Shown: positions 33,501 to 42,694, numbered from the stretch's first letter. The stretch is 64,000 nucleotides of DNA from an uncultured Bacteroides sp. (GCA_900766195.1 CAAFUN010000148.1:1-64000), one strand, 5' to 3'. The notes: generated by a model from the sequence alone, not told the origin. Numbers and translations: made by a program.

Positions 33501-34012
33501 CTATTTATATTATTCAGTTTTAGGTAAAAAAGTTTTCTCTTTCCGCCATAAATATAATCTTTAGATATTAAGTTTCAATAATTACGGATATGACGGATTA
33601 AAAAGATATATATTGGCAATCTAACAAGAAAAGCTTAAAACAGCAAAAAATAAAACCAAAATATTATTTATGCAAGATATAATATACCGTAATAATTAGA
33701 CAAGTGCATAAATTAAATAATATTATTACACTATTGTACTATAAATAAGAAGAAAAGCGTATTCACTCTACAGACTACGACTAAGCATAGTGGACTTTTG
33801 CAAAACACGAATGCTGTTTTATTAAGCCAAATGACATACAAGATAGATCGCTTAATCACCTGAAAACAGAGAGACGCTAACTTCTGAAGAAAGAGTGTAA
33901 ACTGAGTATTATTTTTTTTGCATATCTTTTATTAGAAATATTCCACCAATCAGGATCATTTTTGTTAAGACGTAATTTAAGTTTTGAAATGACGCATGAT
34001 AGCTGATAAAAC
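33501..34012. other. AT-rich gap between the oxidoreductase remnant and tRNA-Ser
   Basis: No open frame or RNA gene is supported in this stretch. It probably holds decayed sequence from the lost oxidoreductase gene, but I see no recognisable piece beyond the 35-codon remnant. Confidence 0.4.
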
Positions 34013-34049
34013 AAAAAAAGCCTACAAATCATTGACTTGTAGGCTTTTT
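34013..34049 (-). terminator. Terminator of tRNA-Ser(UGA)
   Basis: The 13-bp stem AAAAAGCCTACAA/TTGTAGGCTTTTT lies 36 nt downstream of the tRNA on the minus strand and is followed there by a run of T residues. Confidence 0.75.
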
Positions 34050-34084
34050 CTTTATTATTGTTTGGTTTTATCCAAACTTCTCAG

Positions 34085-34169
34085 CGGAGAGACAGGGATT
34101 CGAACCCCGGGAACCTCGCAGTTCAACGGTTTTCAAGACCGCCGCAATCGACCACTCTGCCACCTCTCC
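34085..34169 (-). tRNA. tRNA-Ser (anticodon UGA)
   Basis: The 85-nt gene has acceptor GGAGAGG/TCTCTCC with discriminator G, an anticodon loop CTTGAAA (anticodon TGA), a long class II variable arm and a GTTCGAAT T-loop. CCA is not encoded. An identical copy lies at 44063-44147. Confidence 0.95.
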
Positions 34170-34208
34170 AATACTTTAAATAACAATTGCTTTTCTCTTA
34201 AAGCGGTG

Positions 34209-34239
34209 CAAAAATACAACTCTTTTTTGATACTACAAA
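34209..34239 (-). promoter_or_regulatory. Promoter of tRNA-Ser(UGA), copy 1
   Basis: On the minus strand TTTG (34236-34239), a 19-nt spacer and TATTTTTG (34209-34216) match the Bacteroidetes consensus exactly, about 40 nt upstream of the tRNA. Confidence 0.75.
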
Positions 34240-34395
34240 TCTTTTTGCCCTAAAACACTCATTAAATATCTAAAAAACATACATGTTTACTGAGAAGATA
34301 AAAGAGAAAAGATCAAAATACCTATAAATTGCTATTTTGACATTGCAAAATAGATATTTCTTAAAAAGTATAATAGTACAATGAGAAAATCATCG

Positions 34396-34403
34396 TAGCT
34401 TTG
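34396..34403 (+). promoter_or_regulatory. Promoter -7 element of pflB
   Basis: TAGCTTTG, 46 nt before the ATG. Upstream at 34335-34350 lies an inverted repeat TTTTG-ACATTG-CAAAA that could be an operator. Confidence 0.55.
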
Positions 34404-34449
34404 CACACTCTAAAGGACAACTTTCTATTAACCATCAAACAGCAACTTT

Positions 34450-36678
34450 ATGGAGCAAAATAAAGACATAATTGACGGAATCTGGAGTAAAGAAATCAAT
34501 GTGGCTGATTTCGTAAGCAAAAACATTACGCCTTATGAAGGAAACTCCTCTTTCTTACAAGGCCCCACAGAGCGTACTAAACGTATTTGGGACATTTGTC
34601 TCAAAGCACTTGAAGAGGAAAGAAACAATAACGGTGTCCGTGCACTCGATCCTCATACGGTATCTACTATCACTTCACATAAAGCCGGTTATATTGATAA
34701 AGAAAACGAGCTGATTGTAGGATTACAAACAGACGAGCTGCTGAAGCGTGCAATTAAACCTTTTGGCGGGATCAATGTAGTGGCAAAAGCCTGCCATGAA
34801 AATGGTATAGAAGTGAATGACAGAGTGAAAGATATCTTCACACATTATCGCAAGACACACAATGACGGTGTTTTTGATGTATATACTGAAGAAATTCGTT
34901 CTTTCCGGTCATTGGGATTCCTTACGGGATTGCCTGACAACTATGCTCGCGGGCGTATTATCGGTGACTATCGTCGACTGGCTTTATATGGCATAAACCG
35001 ATTGATTGAAGCTAAACAAGCTGATTTGCATGGGTTGACCGGTCCGATGACCGAAGCTCGTATCCGTCTACGTGAAGAGGTGTCCGAACAAATCAAAGCA
35101 TTGAAAGATATCAAGGTTATGGGTGGATACTACGGTCTTGATCTTAGCCGCCCTGCTACTTCGGCACATGAAGCTGTGCAGTGGGTATACATGGCTTATT
35201 TGGCTGCTGTAAAGGAACAAGATGGTGCCGCCATGTCGCTGGGTAATGTCTCTTCTTTCCTCGATATTTATATAGAATACGATTTAGCTCACGGCATCAT
35301 AGACGAATCTTATGCGCAGGAACTCATTGACCAATTTGTAATTAAGCTCCGTATGGTACGTCACCTGCGGATGCAGTCCTACAACGATATATTTGCCGGA
35401 GACCCTACTTGGGTAACTGAAGCTCTTGGAGGTCGTTTCAATGACGGACGTTCAAAGGTAACAAAAACGTCATTCCGCTTTTTGCAGACTCTATACAACC
35501 TTGGTCCTTCGCCCGAACCGAACATAACCATACTTTGGAGTCCGGAACTTTCAGAAGGATTCAAGGCATTCTGTGCACAAGTATCCATCGATACCAGCTC
35601 TATACAATATGAGAATGACAATCTGATGCGCGAAGTGCGTACGTGTGATGATTACGGAATAGCTTGCTGCGTATCTTACCAAGCTATTGGTAAGCAGATC
35701 CAGTTCTTTGGAGCACGTGCCAACCTTGCCAAAGCTTTGCTACTAGCTATTAACGGAGGACGGTGTGAAAACACGGGAACGGTAATGGTGAAGGATATTC
35801 CCGTTTTGACAGGCAGTGAACTGAAGTTTGAAGAGGTAATGGCCAATTACAAAAAAGTATTGAAAGAAATTGCCCGGGTTTATAATGAGGCGATGAACAT
35901 CATACACTATATGCACGATAAATATTATTATGAGAAATCTCAAATGGCATTTATCGATACCAATCCACGCATCAATCTGGCTTATGGTGTAGCCGGTCTT
36001 TCCATTGCTATTGACTCATTATCAGCCATTAAATATGCTAAAGTTACTGCCCGCCGAAATGATATCGGACTGACAGAAGGTTTTGATATAGATGGAGCTT
36101 TCCCTTGTTTCGGTAACAATGACGATCGTGTAGATCATCTTGGTGTAGATTTGGTATACTTTTTCAGCGAAGAGCTGAAACAATTGCCCATATATAAAGA
36201 TGCACGTTCCACCTTGTCTTTACTCACCATTACATCCAATGTGATGTATGGTAAGAAGACCGGTGCTACTCCAGATGGAAGAGCAAAAGGCATGGCTTTT
36301 GCACCGGGAGCAAACCCTATGCACGGACGTGATAAGAATGGAGCTATAGCATCATTAAGTTCGGTGGCAAAGCTTCGTTATCGTGATTCACAAGATGGCA
36401 TCAGCAACACATTCTCTATCATTCCAAAATCACTGGGACCTACTGCGGAAGACCGCATAGACAACTTGGTGACCATGATGGATGGCTATTTTACTAAAGG
36501 CGCTCATCACCTGAATGTAAATGTATTGAATCGTGAAATGTTGCAAGATGCAATGGAGCATCCGGAGAAATATCCGCAACTCACTATTCGTGTATCAGGC
36601 TATGCAGTTAATTTCATTAAATTAAGCCGCGAACATCAGTTGGAAGTTATCAATCGCAGCTTCCACGAAAGAATGTAA
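34450..36678 (+). CDS. pflB: Formate C-acetyltransferase (pyruvate formate-lyase)
   Basis: The 742-aa protein is a full-length PFL, which splits pyruvate plus CoA into acetyl-CoA and formate under anaerobic conditions. The adjacent active-site cysteines are C406-C407 in DDYGIACCVSYQAIGKQIQFFGARANLAKALL. The glycyl-radical residue is G717 in IRVSGYAVNFIKLSREHQ, 25 residues before the end. GRIIGDYRRLALYG and NIHYMHDKYYYE are further family motifs. It has its own promoter, ends before a long hairpin, and is followed by its activating enzyme. With the nearby lactate and serine genes it places pyruvate at the centre of fermentation. Confidence 0.97.
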   Translation: MEQNKDIIDGIWSKEINVADFVSKNITPYEGNSSFLQGPTERTKRIWDICLKALEEERNNNGVRALDPHTVSTITSHKAGYIDKENELIVGLQTDELLKRAIKPFGGINVVAKACHENGIEVNDRVKDIFTHYRKTHNDGVFDVYTEEIRSFRSLGFLTGLPDNYARGRIIGDYRRLALYGINRLIEAKQADLHGLTGPMTEARIRLREEVSEQIKALKDIKVMGGYYGLDLSRPATSAHEAVQWVYMAYLAAVKEQDGAAMSLGNVSSFLDIYIEYDLAHGIIDESYAQELIDQFVIKLRMVRHLRMQSYNDIFAGDPTWVTEALGGRFNDGRSKVTKTSFRFLQTLYNLGPSPEPNITILWSPELSEGFKAFCAQVSIDTSSIQYENDNLMREVRTCDDYGIACCVSYQAIGKQIQFFGARANLAKALLLAINGGRCENTGTVMVKDIPVLTGSELKFEEVMANYKKVLKEIARVYNEAMNIIHYMHDKYYYEKSQMAFIDTNPRINLAYGVAGLSIAIDSLSAIKYAKVTARRNDIGLTEGFDIDGAFPCFGNNDDRVDHLGVDLVYFFSEELKQLPIYKDARSTLSLLTITSNVMYGKKTGATPDGRAKGMAFAPGANPMHGRDKNGAIASLSSVAKLRYRDSQDGISNTFSIIPKSLGPTAEDRIDNLVTMMDGYFTKGAHHLNVNVLNREMLQDAMEHPEKYPQLTIRVSGYAVNFIKLSREHQLEVINRSFHERM

Positions 36679-36729
36679 GAAGGACTTCTAGCTACTCCGC
36701 TTATAAAAGCGATAGGCAGGATATAAAAG

Positions 36730-36808
36730 AAAGGAGCTGCGATGAGCACCGTCTGTAGTAACAACACGCTACTACACTGTCGGAACAACTCAATGCAGCT
36801 CCTTTTAT
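36730..36808 (+). terminator. Long structured hairpin between pflB and pflA
   Basis: An 11-bp perfect stem AAAGGAGCTGC/GCAGCTCCTTT (36730-36740, 36795-36805) continues inward through TGAG/CTCA, CCG/CGG and GTAGTA/TACTAC to a 9-nt loop, followed by TTTTATTAT. It is longer than an ordinary terminator and could allow partial read-through into pflA. Confidence 0.65.
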
Positions 36809-36873
36809 TATAAAAGTAAAAGGTAAAGTTACGTATAATGCTCTTTCATCAGGGCTTTTAATAGCAGTTAGTT

Positions 36874-37599
36874 ATGATTAACGTCCATTCTTATGAAAGT
36901 ATGGGAACATTTGACGGTCCCGGTCTCCGTCTTGTTGTCTTTTTGCAAGGCTGTATGTTCCGATGCTTATATTGCGCCAATCCGGACACACTGGAACTTA
37001 CAGGGGGAACACCCACCACATCGGAAGAAATTCTTAAAATGGCTATCAGTCAGAAAGCTTTCTTCGGAAAAAAGGGAGGAATCACTTTCTCGGGTGGAGA
37101 GCCTACTCTTCAAGCAAAAGCATTGGTGCCGCTATTTGCAAAACTAAAAGAAAATGGAATACATATCTGTCTGGATACTAACGGAAGCATTTGGAATGAA
37201 GATGTGGAGAAGCTCTTCGAGCTGACTGATTTAGTACTGCTGGATATTAAACAACACAACTCCGAGCGTCATCATCTCTTGACAGGACGCAGCAATGACC
37301 AAACCTTACGTACGGCAGAATGGCTGAATGAACATAAACATGCCATGTGGATACGATATGTACTTGTACCCGGTTATAGCGATTTTGAGGAAGATATCCG
37401 TAGTTTGGGCAAACACATCGGCAGCTTCGATTTTGTGCAACGCATAGAAATCCTTCCATACCACAAGCTTGGAGTACACAAATATGAAGCTATGGGAATG
37501 GAATATAAATTGAAAGAGGTAAAAGAAAATACACCCGAACAACTTATCCGGGCGCAAAAACTGTTTGAAGAATATTTCAGAAATGTTGTGGTAAACTAG
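36874..37599 (+). CDS. pflA: Pyruvate formate-lyase activating enzyme
   Basis: The 241-aa radical-SAM protein carries the CxxxCxxC motif at C27, C31, C34 in GCMFRCLYCANPD. FSGGEPTLQ (GGE motif), DTNGSIWN and IKQHNSERHHLLTGRSNDQTL with YVLVPGYSDFEEDI follow the PflA pattern. It makes the glycyl radical on PflB using S-adenosylmethionine. It is 195 nt downstream of pflB, with a strong hairpin between, so expression of the two may be uneven. Confidence 0.95.
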   Translation: MINVHSYESMGTFDGPGLRLVVFLQGCMFRCLYCANPDTLELTGGTPTTSEEILKMAISQKAFFGKKGGITFSGGEPTLQAKALVPLFAKLKENGIHICLDTNGSIWNEDVEKLFELTDLVLLDIKQHNSERHHLLTGRSNDQTLRTAEWLNEHKHAMWIRYVLVPGYSDFEEDIRSLGKHIGSFDFVQRIEILPYHKLGVHKYEAMGMEYKLKEVKENTPEQLIRAQKLFEEYFRNVVVN

Positions 37600-37607
37600 A
37601 AGTCCGA

Positions 37608-38936
37608 CTAATAGGTCAACCGGACACCTGCCTGTAACGTAAAAGTGAAAGGATTTTTCTTACGTATAGTTTCTACATCAGAGCCGTCATCAAAATAATA
37701 AGAAACTCCTGGCTCAAGATATAAGCCCACTTTTTTACTCAGATTATATTGCGCGCCAGCCGATCCGGCAAGCGAAAACTGTAAGGGCTTAACCGTCTCT
37801 TTATCTCCGTCTATTTGACCATACACACATTTCTCAACCGTACCACCTCCCGACAAATAAAGAACAACATTCGTCTTACTGAGGAAATTCCAGTTTACTC
37901 GCAACGGTATACCAACATAGTGCAATTTTTGAGAGACAGTCTCAACAGTTCCCTCATATCGTATATCTGAAGAAAGATAAGTGTAAGTCACTCCTGTTTC
38001 AAGCGAAAGATTATTTGTCAGTCCTTTGCGCACTGAAAGTCCAAAGCTAAGGGGTTGTTTATGATCAGCGTCTGCAATTTTCCGCTTATTCTTTGTAATG
38101 TAAGGCAGGCCATTTTTAAAATAAAGCTGTTCACCATTAGGAATAGCCACAACGCCATTAGATGTCGATGATAAATCGAGTTTATCTCCAAACCAATCCG
38201 AGTACGACGGGCTATCTTGTAATAGATCACCTTTTGCTGACCCATCTGTGAGGACACCTCCTGTATTTCCTACAGCTAACCCCATAGCCCAACCTTCTTT
38301 CTTACGTGGACTTTTTCGGTCAACAGGCAAATACAGTTTATCTTTGCTCGAGGGGCGACGAATCACTCTTTCTTCTTTCTTTGCTTCAGTGGCGGCCTCC
38401 TTAGCTGATTGCTGCGTCACCTTTGATTCTTCTCCCGCATTAGAATTAGGAACTTGAACATTCACATTCTGATTGTCATATTTGTCATTATTAATGACGG
38501 TGGAAGCAATAACTTCTTCAGACATTGACTCTTTCCGGTTACGGCTTTGCGCTACAAGTGACCGTCCAATCGCTCCACTACGACTTGGCCGAGACACCTG
38601 TTTCGCTGTTTCAACAGGCTGATCAGTCTGGAGGTGATTAGGCAACCCAACGGGGGCTATAGCCAATGACGATTGACCGGCATGACGGACTTCATCTCCC
38701 GCCGGACTTTGCAACAACCATATACTTACTGACGAAACAGCTATAATTAAAGCCGCTGCCACAGCTACTGCCCAATACTTGATAGAAACCCGTTTATGCT
38801 TACTGAGGTTTAAAGACGGAGAGAGTGCAGGCAGTTCTTTCTCCATACGCTCCCAACCATCCATAGGTGGTGATTCGGTATAATCGTCCAACCGCTCCTT
38901 TATTCTTTTTAACCACAAATCATTTTCTTTCATCAT
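37608..38936 (-). CDS. Anti-sigma-like inner-membrane segment fused to an outer-membrane beta-barrel
   Basis: The 442-aa protein has a cytoplasmic N-terminus (residues 1-50, LWLKRIKERLDDYTESPPMDGWERMEKEL), one transmembrane helix (about 52-75, IKYWAVAVAAALIIAVSSVSIWLL), a long charged disordered linker (about 80-215) and a C-terminal beta-barrel domain (about 230-442; FGLSVRKGLTNNLSLETGVTYTYLSSD, LHYVGIPLRVNWNFLSKTNVVLYLSGGG, LFLEPGVSYYF-type strands ending FTLQAGVRLTY). It follows the ECF sigma gene by 9 nt, the place of an anti-sigma factor. The product would bridge the inner and outer membranes through the periplasm. Confidence 0.75.
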   Translation of the reverse strand: MMKENDLWLKRIKERLDDYTESPPMDGWERMEKELPALSPSLNLSKHKRVSIKYWAVAVAAALIIAVSSVSIWLLQSPAGDEVRHAGQSSLAIAPVGLPNHLQTDQPVETAKQVSRPSRSGAIGRSLVAQSRNRKESMSEEVIASTVINNDKYDNQNVNVQVPNSNAGEESKVTQQSAKEAATEAKKEERVIRRPSSKDKLYLPVDRKSPRKKEGWAMGLAVGNTGGVLTDGSAKGDLLQDSPSYSDWFGDKLDLSSTSNGVVAIPNGEQLYFKNGLPYITKNKRKIADADHKQPLSFGLSVRKGLTNNLSLETGVTYTYLSSDIRYEGTVETVSQKLHYVGIPLRVNWNFLSKTNVVLYLSGGGTVEKCVYGQIDGDKETVKPLQFSLAGSAGAQYNLSKKVGLYLEPGVSYYFDDGSDVETIRKKNPFTFTLQAGVRLTY

Positions 38937-38945
38937 GCATCCTTT

Positions 38946-39494
38946 CTAAAAGTTCTGCTTCATCCATTCCTTTATCTTAATAGCTAATGCAGCCTTGGCT
39001 CGTACTAGTTGTGAAGCGGATGATTTTTCATTAATACCCAGCATTTGGGCTATTTCCTTATGGGACTTTTCTTCAAATATATATAAATTGAATACCGTAC
39101 GATATCCCGTAGGCAATTCTTCTATAAAACGCATCAACACTTTCTCTGGCACAGCATCTACATCAGAAGCATTTGGTTCATCATACTCTATTGAGGTATT
39201 ATCCAATGAAACTGCCTGACTCATAATATCATGTTTACGCAAAAATTCCAAGCACAAATTAATCATAACCCTATCCATCCATGCTTGAAGAGAACCATTT
39301 CCACGCCATGAAAACTTTTGGAAAGAACCGAATATTTTAAGAAAACCATCATGCATCCAATCTTCGGCAGTATCCCGATCACCGGCATAACGCAAACATA
39401 CACCAAGCATCCGCCCGGAATAGCGTTCATACAGTTCTTTCCGGGCAAGATTATCGCCTTGCCCGCATCGTTCTGCCAGTTCCTGTTCTACCAT
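38946..39494 (-). CDS. ECF-type RNA polymerase sigma factor
   Basis: I prefer ATG 39494 (182 aa), because the frame's upstream TTG overlaps the -7 element. Region 2 (LYERYSGRMLGVCLRYAGDRDTAEDWMHDGFLKIFGSFQKFSWRGNGSLQAWMDRVMINLCLEFLR) and region 4 (EKVLMRFIEELPTGYRTVFNLYIFEEKSHKEIAQMLGINEKSSASQLVRAKAAL) are both clear. It is a sigma-24-like extracytoplasmic-function factor that would be held inactive by the membrane protein encoded next. Its regulon is unknown. Confidence 0.9.
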   Translation of the reverse strand: MVEQELAERCGQGDNLARKELYERYSGRMLGVCLRYAGDRDTAEDWMHDGFLKIFGSFQKFSWRGNGSLQAWMDRVMINLCLEFLRKHDIMSQAVSLDNTSIEYDEPNASDVDAVPEKVLMRFIEELPTGYRTVFNLYIFEEKSHKEIAQMLGINEKSSASQLVRAKAALAIKIKEWMKQNF

Positions 39495-39536
39495 CCTTCC
39501 TTTTAACACGTGTTTATCTAATAAATGGAATAAAGA

Positions 39537-39544
39537 CAAAAATA
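39537..39544 (-). promoter_or_regulatory. Promoter -7 element of the ECF sigma operon
   Basis: TATTTTTG on the minus strand, 42 nt before the preferred ATG at 39494. This housekeeping-type element suggests that the sigma gene is not solely autoregulated. Confidence 0.5.
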
Positions 39545-39646
39545 CTGCATAAGAGTAATTGTATTTTCACCCTTGAGCTTCTTTAACATTTTAAAAAGCA
39601 GTAAAATTTCATAAGAAGCATTTTACAGATAAACGAAAAACATAAA

Positions 39647-39654
39647 TAGCTTTG
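39647..39654 (+). promoter_or_regulatory. Promoter -7 element almost touching the NigD start codon
   Basis: TAGCTTTG ends only 4 nt before the ATG at 39659, so the transcript would begin at or near the start codon. The same geometry is seen at mutS2. Confidence 0.5.
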
Positions 39655-39658
39655 ACTT

Positions 39659-40360
39659 ATGAAAAAATTAATATCTTATTTGTCTGTCTTTTTACTCATG
39701 CTGGCAACTTGTACAACACTGTACTCTTGTTTGGATCTGGACGATGACAATGATAACAATACAGCTTTCTCCATTGGTACCATCAAAATTATACAAGGGA
39801 GAGACTACTATTTCGCATTGGACTCCGGAGAGAAAATGTATCCTAGCGATACTACCCGAGTTCATAATTACCCGTTAGTTGACGGACAAAGAGTATTCAT
39901 CTATTTCCGTCCGTTAGACCAGAAGATTAGCGGTTACGACTACAACGTTCAACTCTATCAACTGAATAACATCCTTACTAAAAATATTATTCCATTAACT
40001 GCAGCCACAGCTGATAGTATAGGAGATGATAGAATTAATGCAACTAACATGTGGATTACAGATCGTTTTCTGAATATTGAGTACCAAATATATTCAAGTG
40101 ATAATCCTACAAAAAAGCATATGCTCAACCTGGTTATCAATAAAACTAAAGGCAGCTCCAGCGACAATGCAGATTATATTGACTTGGAATTGCGCCACAA
40201 TGCTTTCAATGATAGTGGAACATTATTAAGTTGGGGGGTTGTGTCATTCCGCTTAAATGAAATAGCGAATCAACTACCCGGTAAAAAGGGACTTAAAGTT
40301 CGCTTCAATAGTATTTATGATGGAGAACGTTTCACAACGGTCAAAATAACTGATAAATAG
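39659..40360 (+). CDS. NigD-like lipoprotein
   Basis: The 233-aa protein has a lipoprotein signal peptide (MKKLISYLSVFLLMLATCTTLYSC, lipobox Cys about 24) followed by an acidic run LDLDDDNDNN, characteristic of outer-membrane or surface lipoproteins in Bacteroides. The remainder (TIKIIQGRDYYFALDSGEKMYPSDTTRVHNYPLVDGQRVFIYFRPLDQKISGYDYNVQLYQLNNILTKNI, WGVVSFRLN) matches the NigD-like family. NigD was named from a bacteriocin-related operon in Prevotella; its biochemical role is unknown. No bacteriocin genes are beside it here. It ends at a strong terminator. Confidence 0.8.
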   Translation: MKKLISYLSVFLLMLATCTTLYSCLDLDDDNDNNTAFSIGTIKIIQGRDYYFALDSGEKMYPSDTTRVHNYPLVDGQRVFIYFRPLDQKISGYDYNVQLYQLNNILTKNIIPLTAATADSIGDDRINATNMWITDRFLNIEYQIYSSDNPTKKHMLNLVINKTKGSSSDNADYIDLELRHNAFNDSGTLLSWGVVSFRLNEIANQLPGKKGLKVRFNSIYDGERFTTVKITDK

Positions 40361-40391
40361 TTCTTTTCAAATCTTGATAAGGTTATGAATC

Positions 40392-40432
40392 TATGCCGAA
40401 AGCCCTAAAAAAGACTTTCGGCATATTTTTTT
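40392..40432 (+). terminator. Rho-independent terminator of the NigD gene
   Basis: The 11-bp stem TATGCCGAAAG/CTTTCGGCATA with a 12-nt loop is followed by seven T residues. Confidence 0.85.
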
Positions 40433-40523
40433 GCCAAGAGCTAGAATAAAAGTGTCATACGAAAACGTTAAACTGCCGCCTCACAAAAGCAAGAATCAGA
40501 TTTTAAATATACCGGTAAACTAT

Positions 40524-40531
40524 TACTTTTG
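40524..40531 (+). promoter_or_regulatory. Promoter -7 element of the HTH-MGMT gene
   Basis: TACTTTTG, 21 nt before the ATG at 40553; it overlaps a possible upstream TTG start, which argues for the ATG. Confidence 0.55.
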
Positions 40532-40552
40532 TGCAAGACAATAAAAATAAAA

Positions 40553-41401
40553 ATGAATATGCAGGTATCTGTCGATTTCGAGCGAATCAAGAAAGCTATT
40601 GAATACATCAACAGCCATTACAAGTCTCAGCCAAATTTAAATGAAATAGCTGACCATGTAAATTTAAGCACACATCATTTCCAAAGGATGTTTACAGAAT
40701 GGGCAGGAGTCAGTCCAAAACATTTTTTGCAATATATCAGTATCGTTCACGCCAGAGAGTTATTAAAAGACACACACACCACCCTTTTTGACGCCACTTG
40801 CGAATTAGGTCTATCCAGCACTAGCCGCCTGCACGATCTCTTTATTCACATAGAAGGTATGACTCCGGCAGAATATAAAAATGGCGGTAAAAATTTACTG
40901 ATTACCTACAACTTTTATGAAAGCCCCTTTGGTGAAGTTCTTGTTGCTTCTACAACCAAAGGCATTTGCCACATGTCTTTTGTTGATAGCAAAGAAGATG
41001 CTATGGCTTTCTTAAAAGGAATGTATCCCAACTCTACATATCACCTTGCAGCAAATGAACTTCATCAAAAAGCCATTGATATCTTTCAAAAAGATTGGTC
41101 TAAGCTTAACGAAATAAAGCTGCATATAAAAGGAACTCCTTTCCAAATAAAAGTATGGGAAACATTACTTACTATTCCTTTTGGTAAATTAACCACTTAT
41201 GGAAATATAGCGCAACAATTGAACAACTCCAAAGCAAGCAGAGCTGTAGGTTCGGCTATTGGAAATAATCCAGTGGCTTTCCTCATCCCTTGTCATAGAG
41301 TTATACAATCCACCGGCATTTTTGGTCAATACCATTGGGGAAGTATGCGTAAAACAGCTATCATTGGTTGGGAAGGAGCTAAAAACAATCTCATCAAGTA
41401 A
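40553..41401 (+). CDS. AraC-type HTH fused to methylated-DNA-protein-cysteine methyltransferase (Ada-like)
   Basis: From ATG 40553 the protein has 282 aa. Its N-terminal half is an AraC-type double helix-turn-helix (DFERIKKAIEYINSHYKSQPNLNEIADHVNLSTHHFQRMFTEWAGVSPKHFLQY, then the second module with SSTSRLHDLFIHIEGMTPAEYK). Its C-terminal half is an MGMT domain with the methyl-accepting Cys in IPCHRVIQ (about 246), preceded by TTYGNIAQQL and SRAVGSAIGNNP. It lacks the N-terminal zinc-binding methylphosphotriester domain of E. coli Ada, so it would repair O6-methylguanine but probably not sense phosphotriesters the same way. Confidence 0.9.
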   Translation: MNMQVSVDFERIKKAIEYINSHYKSQPNLNEIADHVNLSTHHFQRMFTEWAGVSPKHFLQYISIVHARELLKDTHTTLFDATCELGLSSTSRLHDLFIHIEGMTPAEYKNGGKNLLITYNFYESPFGEVLVASTTKGICHMSFVDSKEDAMAFLKGMYPNSTYHLAANELHQKAIDIFQKDWSKLNEIKLHIKGTPFQIKVWETLLTIPFGKLTTYGNIAQQLNNSKASRAVGSAIGNNPVAFLIPCHRVIQSTGIFGQYHWGSMRKTAIIGWEGAKNNLIK

Positions 41402-41639
41402 ATATTTTAGACACAATACATAAATATACATTTAAGACAAGCGGTATGAAAACTTCGATTTATAAATTAAAGATACCCTAGATACAAAAGGCTAAATATA
41501 TCTAAAAGCAATCTTCTTACAACCAATTTTCAATCTAATCTATAAAACTTAATTTAAGAAAAGATGTTATATAGTTATGATAAGAAAGTTACAACGACTA
41601 TACTTATCTGAGTATAATATAAATTATAAATATGAAGGT

Positions 41640-42530
41640 ATGAAAGAAATTAAAATTGCTATTTTAGTATTATTCCTCACTATTTTGCCAGTTTCAATGT
41701 GGTCTCAAAACACATCTAAAACTCCTTTTGAAGGGGTTATAACTACACGCATAACCATGGGGAAGGTTGACGCAAGCGCCTTATTAGGGAAAATAGACTA
41801 TAAAAACAAAGAGAAAGCTAAACAACAGATGAACACTCTCTTTTCTGATCCACAAATTCAGCCTTTGGTTAAGAGAGACTCTACGACCGAATTGTTATTG
41901 ATGATGACTCCACCAAATACAATCATTTATTTGAAAGGTGATCAAGCCTTGGCAAAAACAAAAGGTATAGGATTCCAAATAGAGCATTATCGTAACCTTA
42001 AAACAGACGAAGCGTTTGTTTACACCTCTTCGCTTCTAAATCCAAGCAAGGCAGTAACAGCAACGTATAAGCCGTCACAGGGAGATGAAACATTATTTGC
42101 TCAAGATAAACGTTTGAATCTTAAATTATACAATATCGTTAAGTTGTCCGAGAAAGAGAAAGTAGCAGGTTACGATTGTTCTGTCACATCATATACCCTT
42201 AAGAACAAACCAAGCGCAGCAGATAAATCAATTCAAGTACATAAACTAAAAGTATATACCAGCAAAGACATGACGAATGCAGTGAACTTTGCTAGTCCTT
42301 ATTATCTTGTTGAGAAAGATGGTATTATGCGAATTGATGTATTCTTTGACGATAGCAAGCAACCGACAATGATTTACGAAATGACAAAGGTAGAGAAAAA
42401 GCCGATTGACAATAAGCTATTGCAAATTAAGAAAACGAAGCCATTATATCAATTGACTAATGTTGATTATAGCATGAAGTTAATGAAGATTATTATGGGA
42501 GGCATAGATCGCATTTGGGGTGAAAAGTAA
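41640..42530 (+). CDS. Secreted protein of unknown function
   Basis: I choose ATG 41640 (296 aa), because the next residues form a clean signal peptide (MKEIKIAILVLFLTILPVSMWSQ) with cleavage near SMWSQ-N. The frame is open upstream to 41577, but that part is charged and unlike a leader. The mature part has repeated beta-rich segments: TPFEGVITTRITMGKVDA, TTELLLMMTPPNTIIYLKGDQALAKTKG, GYDCSVTSYTLKN, PYYLVEKDGIMRIDVFFDDSKQPTMIYEMTKVEKK. This resembles GLPGLI/DUF4412-like secreted proteins of Bacteroidetes, but I cannot assign it firmly. A stable hairpin (42593-42633) follows. Confidence 0.6.
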   Translation: MKEIKIAILVLFLTILPVSMWSQNTSKTPFEGVITTRITMGKVDASALLGKIDYKNKEKAKQQMNTLFSDPQIQPLVKRDSTTELLLMMTPPNTIIYLKGDQALAKTKGIGFQIEHYRNLKTDEAFVYTSSLLNPSKAVTATYKPSQGDETLFAQDKRLNLKLYNIVKLSEKEKVAGYDCSVTSYTLKNKPSAADKSIQVHKLKVYTSKDMTNAVNFASPYYLVEKDGIMRIDVFFDDSKQPTMIYEMTKVEKKPIDNKLLQIKKTKPLYQLTNVDYSMKLMKIIMGGIDRIWGEK

Positions 42531-42592
42531 AAACATCGGTGTTAATATTGATTTTTAAAGCGGTCACTACGCTATTTTTACAACAATAAAGC

Positions 42593-42633
42593 ATAATGGT
42601 TGGCTACGCAGACTTGCGAATGCCAACCATTAT
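42593..42633. terminator. Hairpin between two convergent secreted-protein genes
   Basis: ATAATGGTTGGC and GCCAACCATTAT form a perfect 12-bp stem with an inner CGCA/TGCG pairing in the loop. It lacks a long T-run, so bidirectional termination is likely but not certain. Confidence 0.55.
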
Positions 42634-42694
42634 AGTAATATTACTATGTCTTTAGAAGTTCAAAGCAACTTATGCACAATAATCCACCTAACCT

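Noticed and set aside
33996..34253. 85-codon plus-strand frame
   Set aside because: It is antisense to tRNA-Ser(UGA) and its terminator.
39659..40360. Bacteriocin (nig-like) locus
   Set aside because: Only a NigD-like lipoprotein is present; no precursor peptide, exporter or immunity gene is adjacent.
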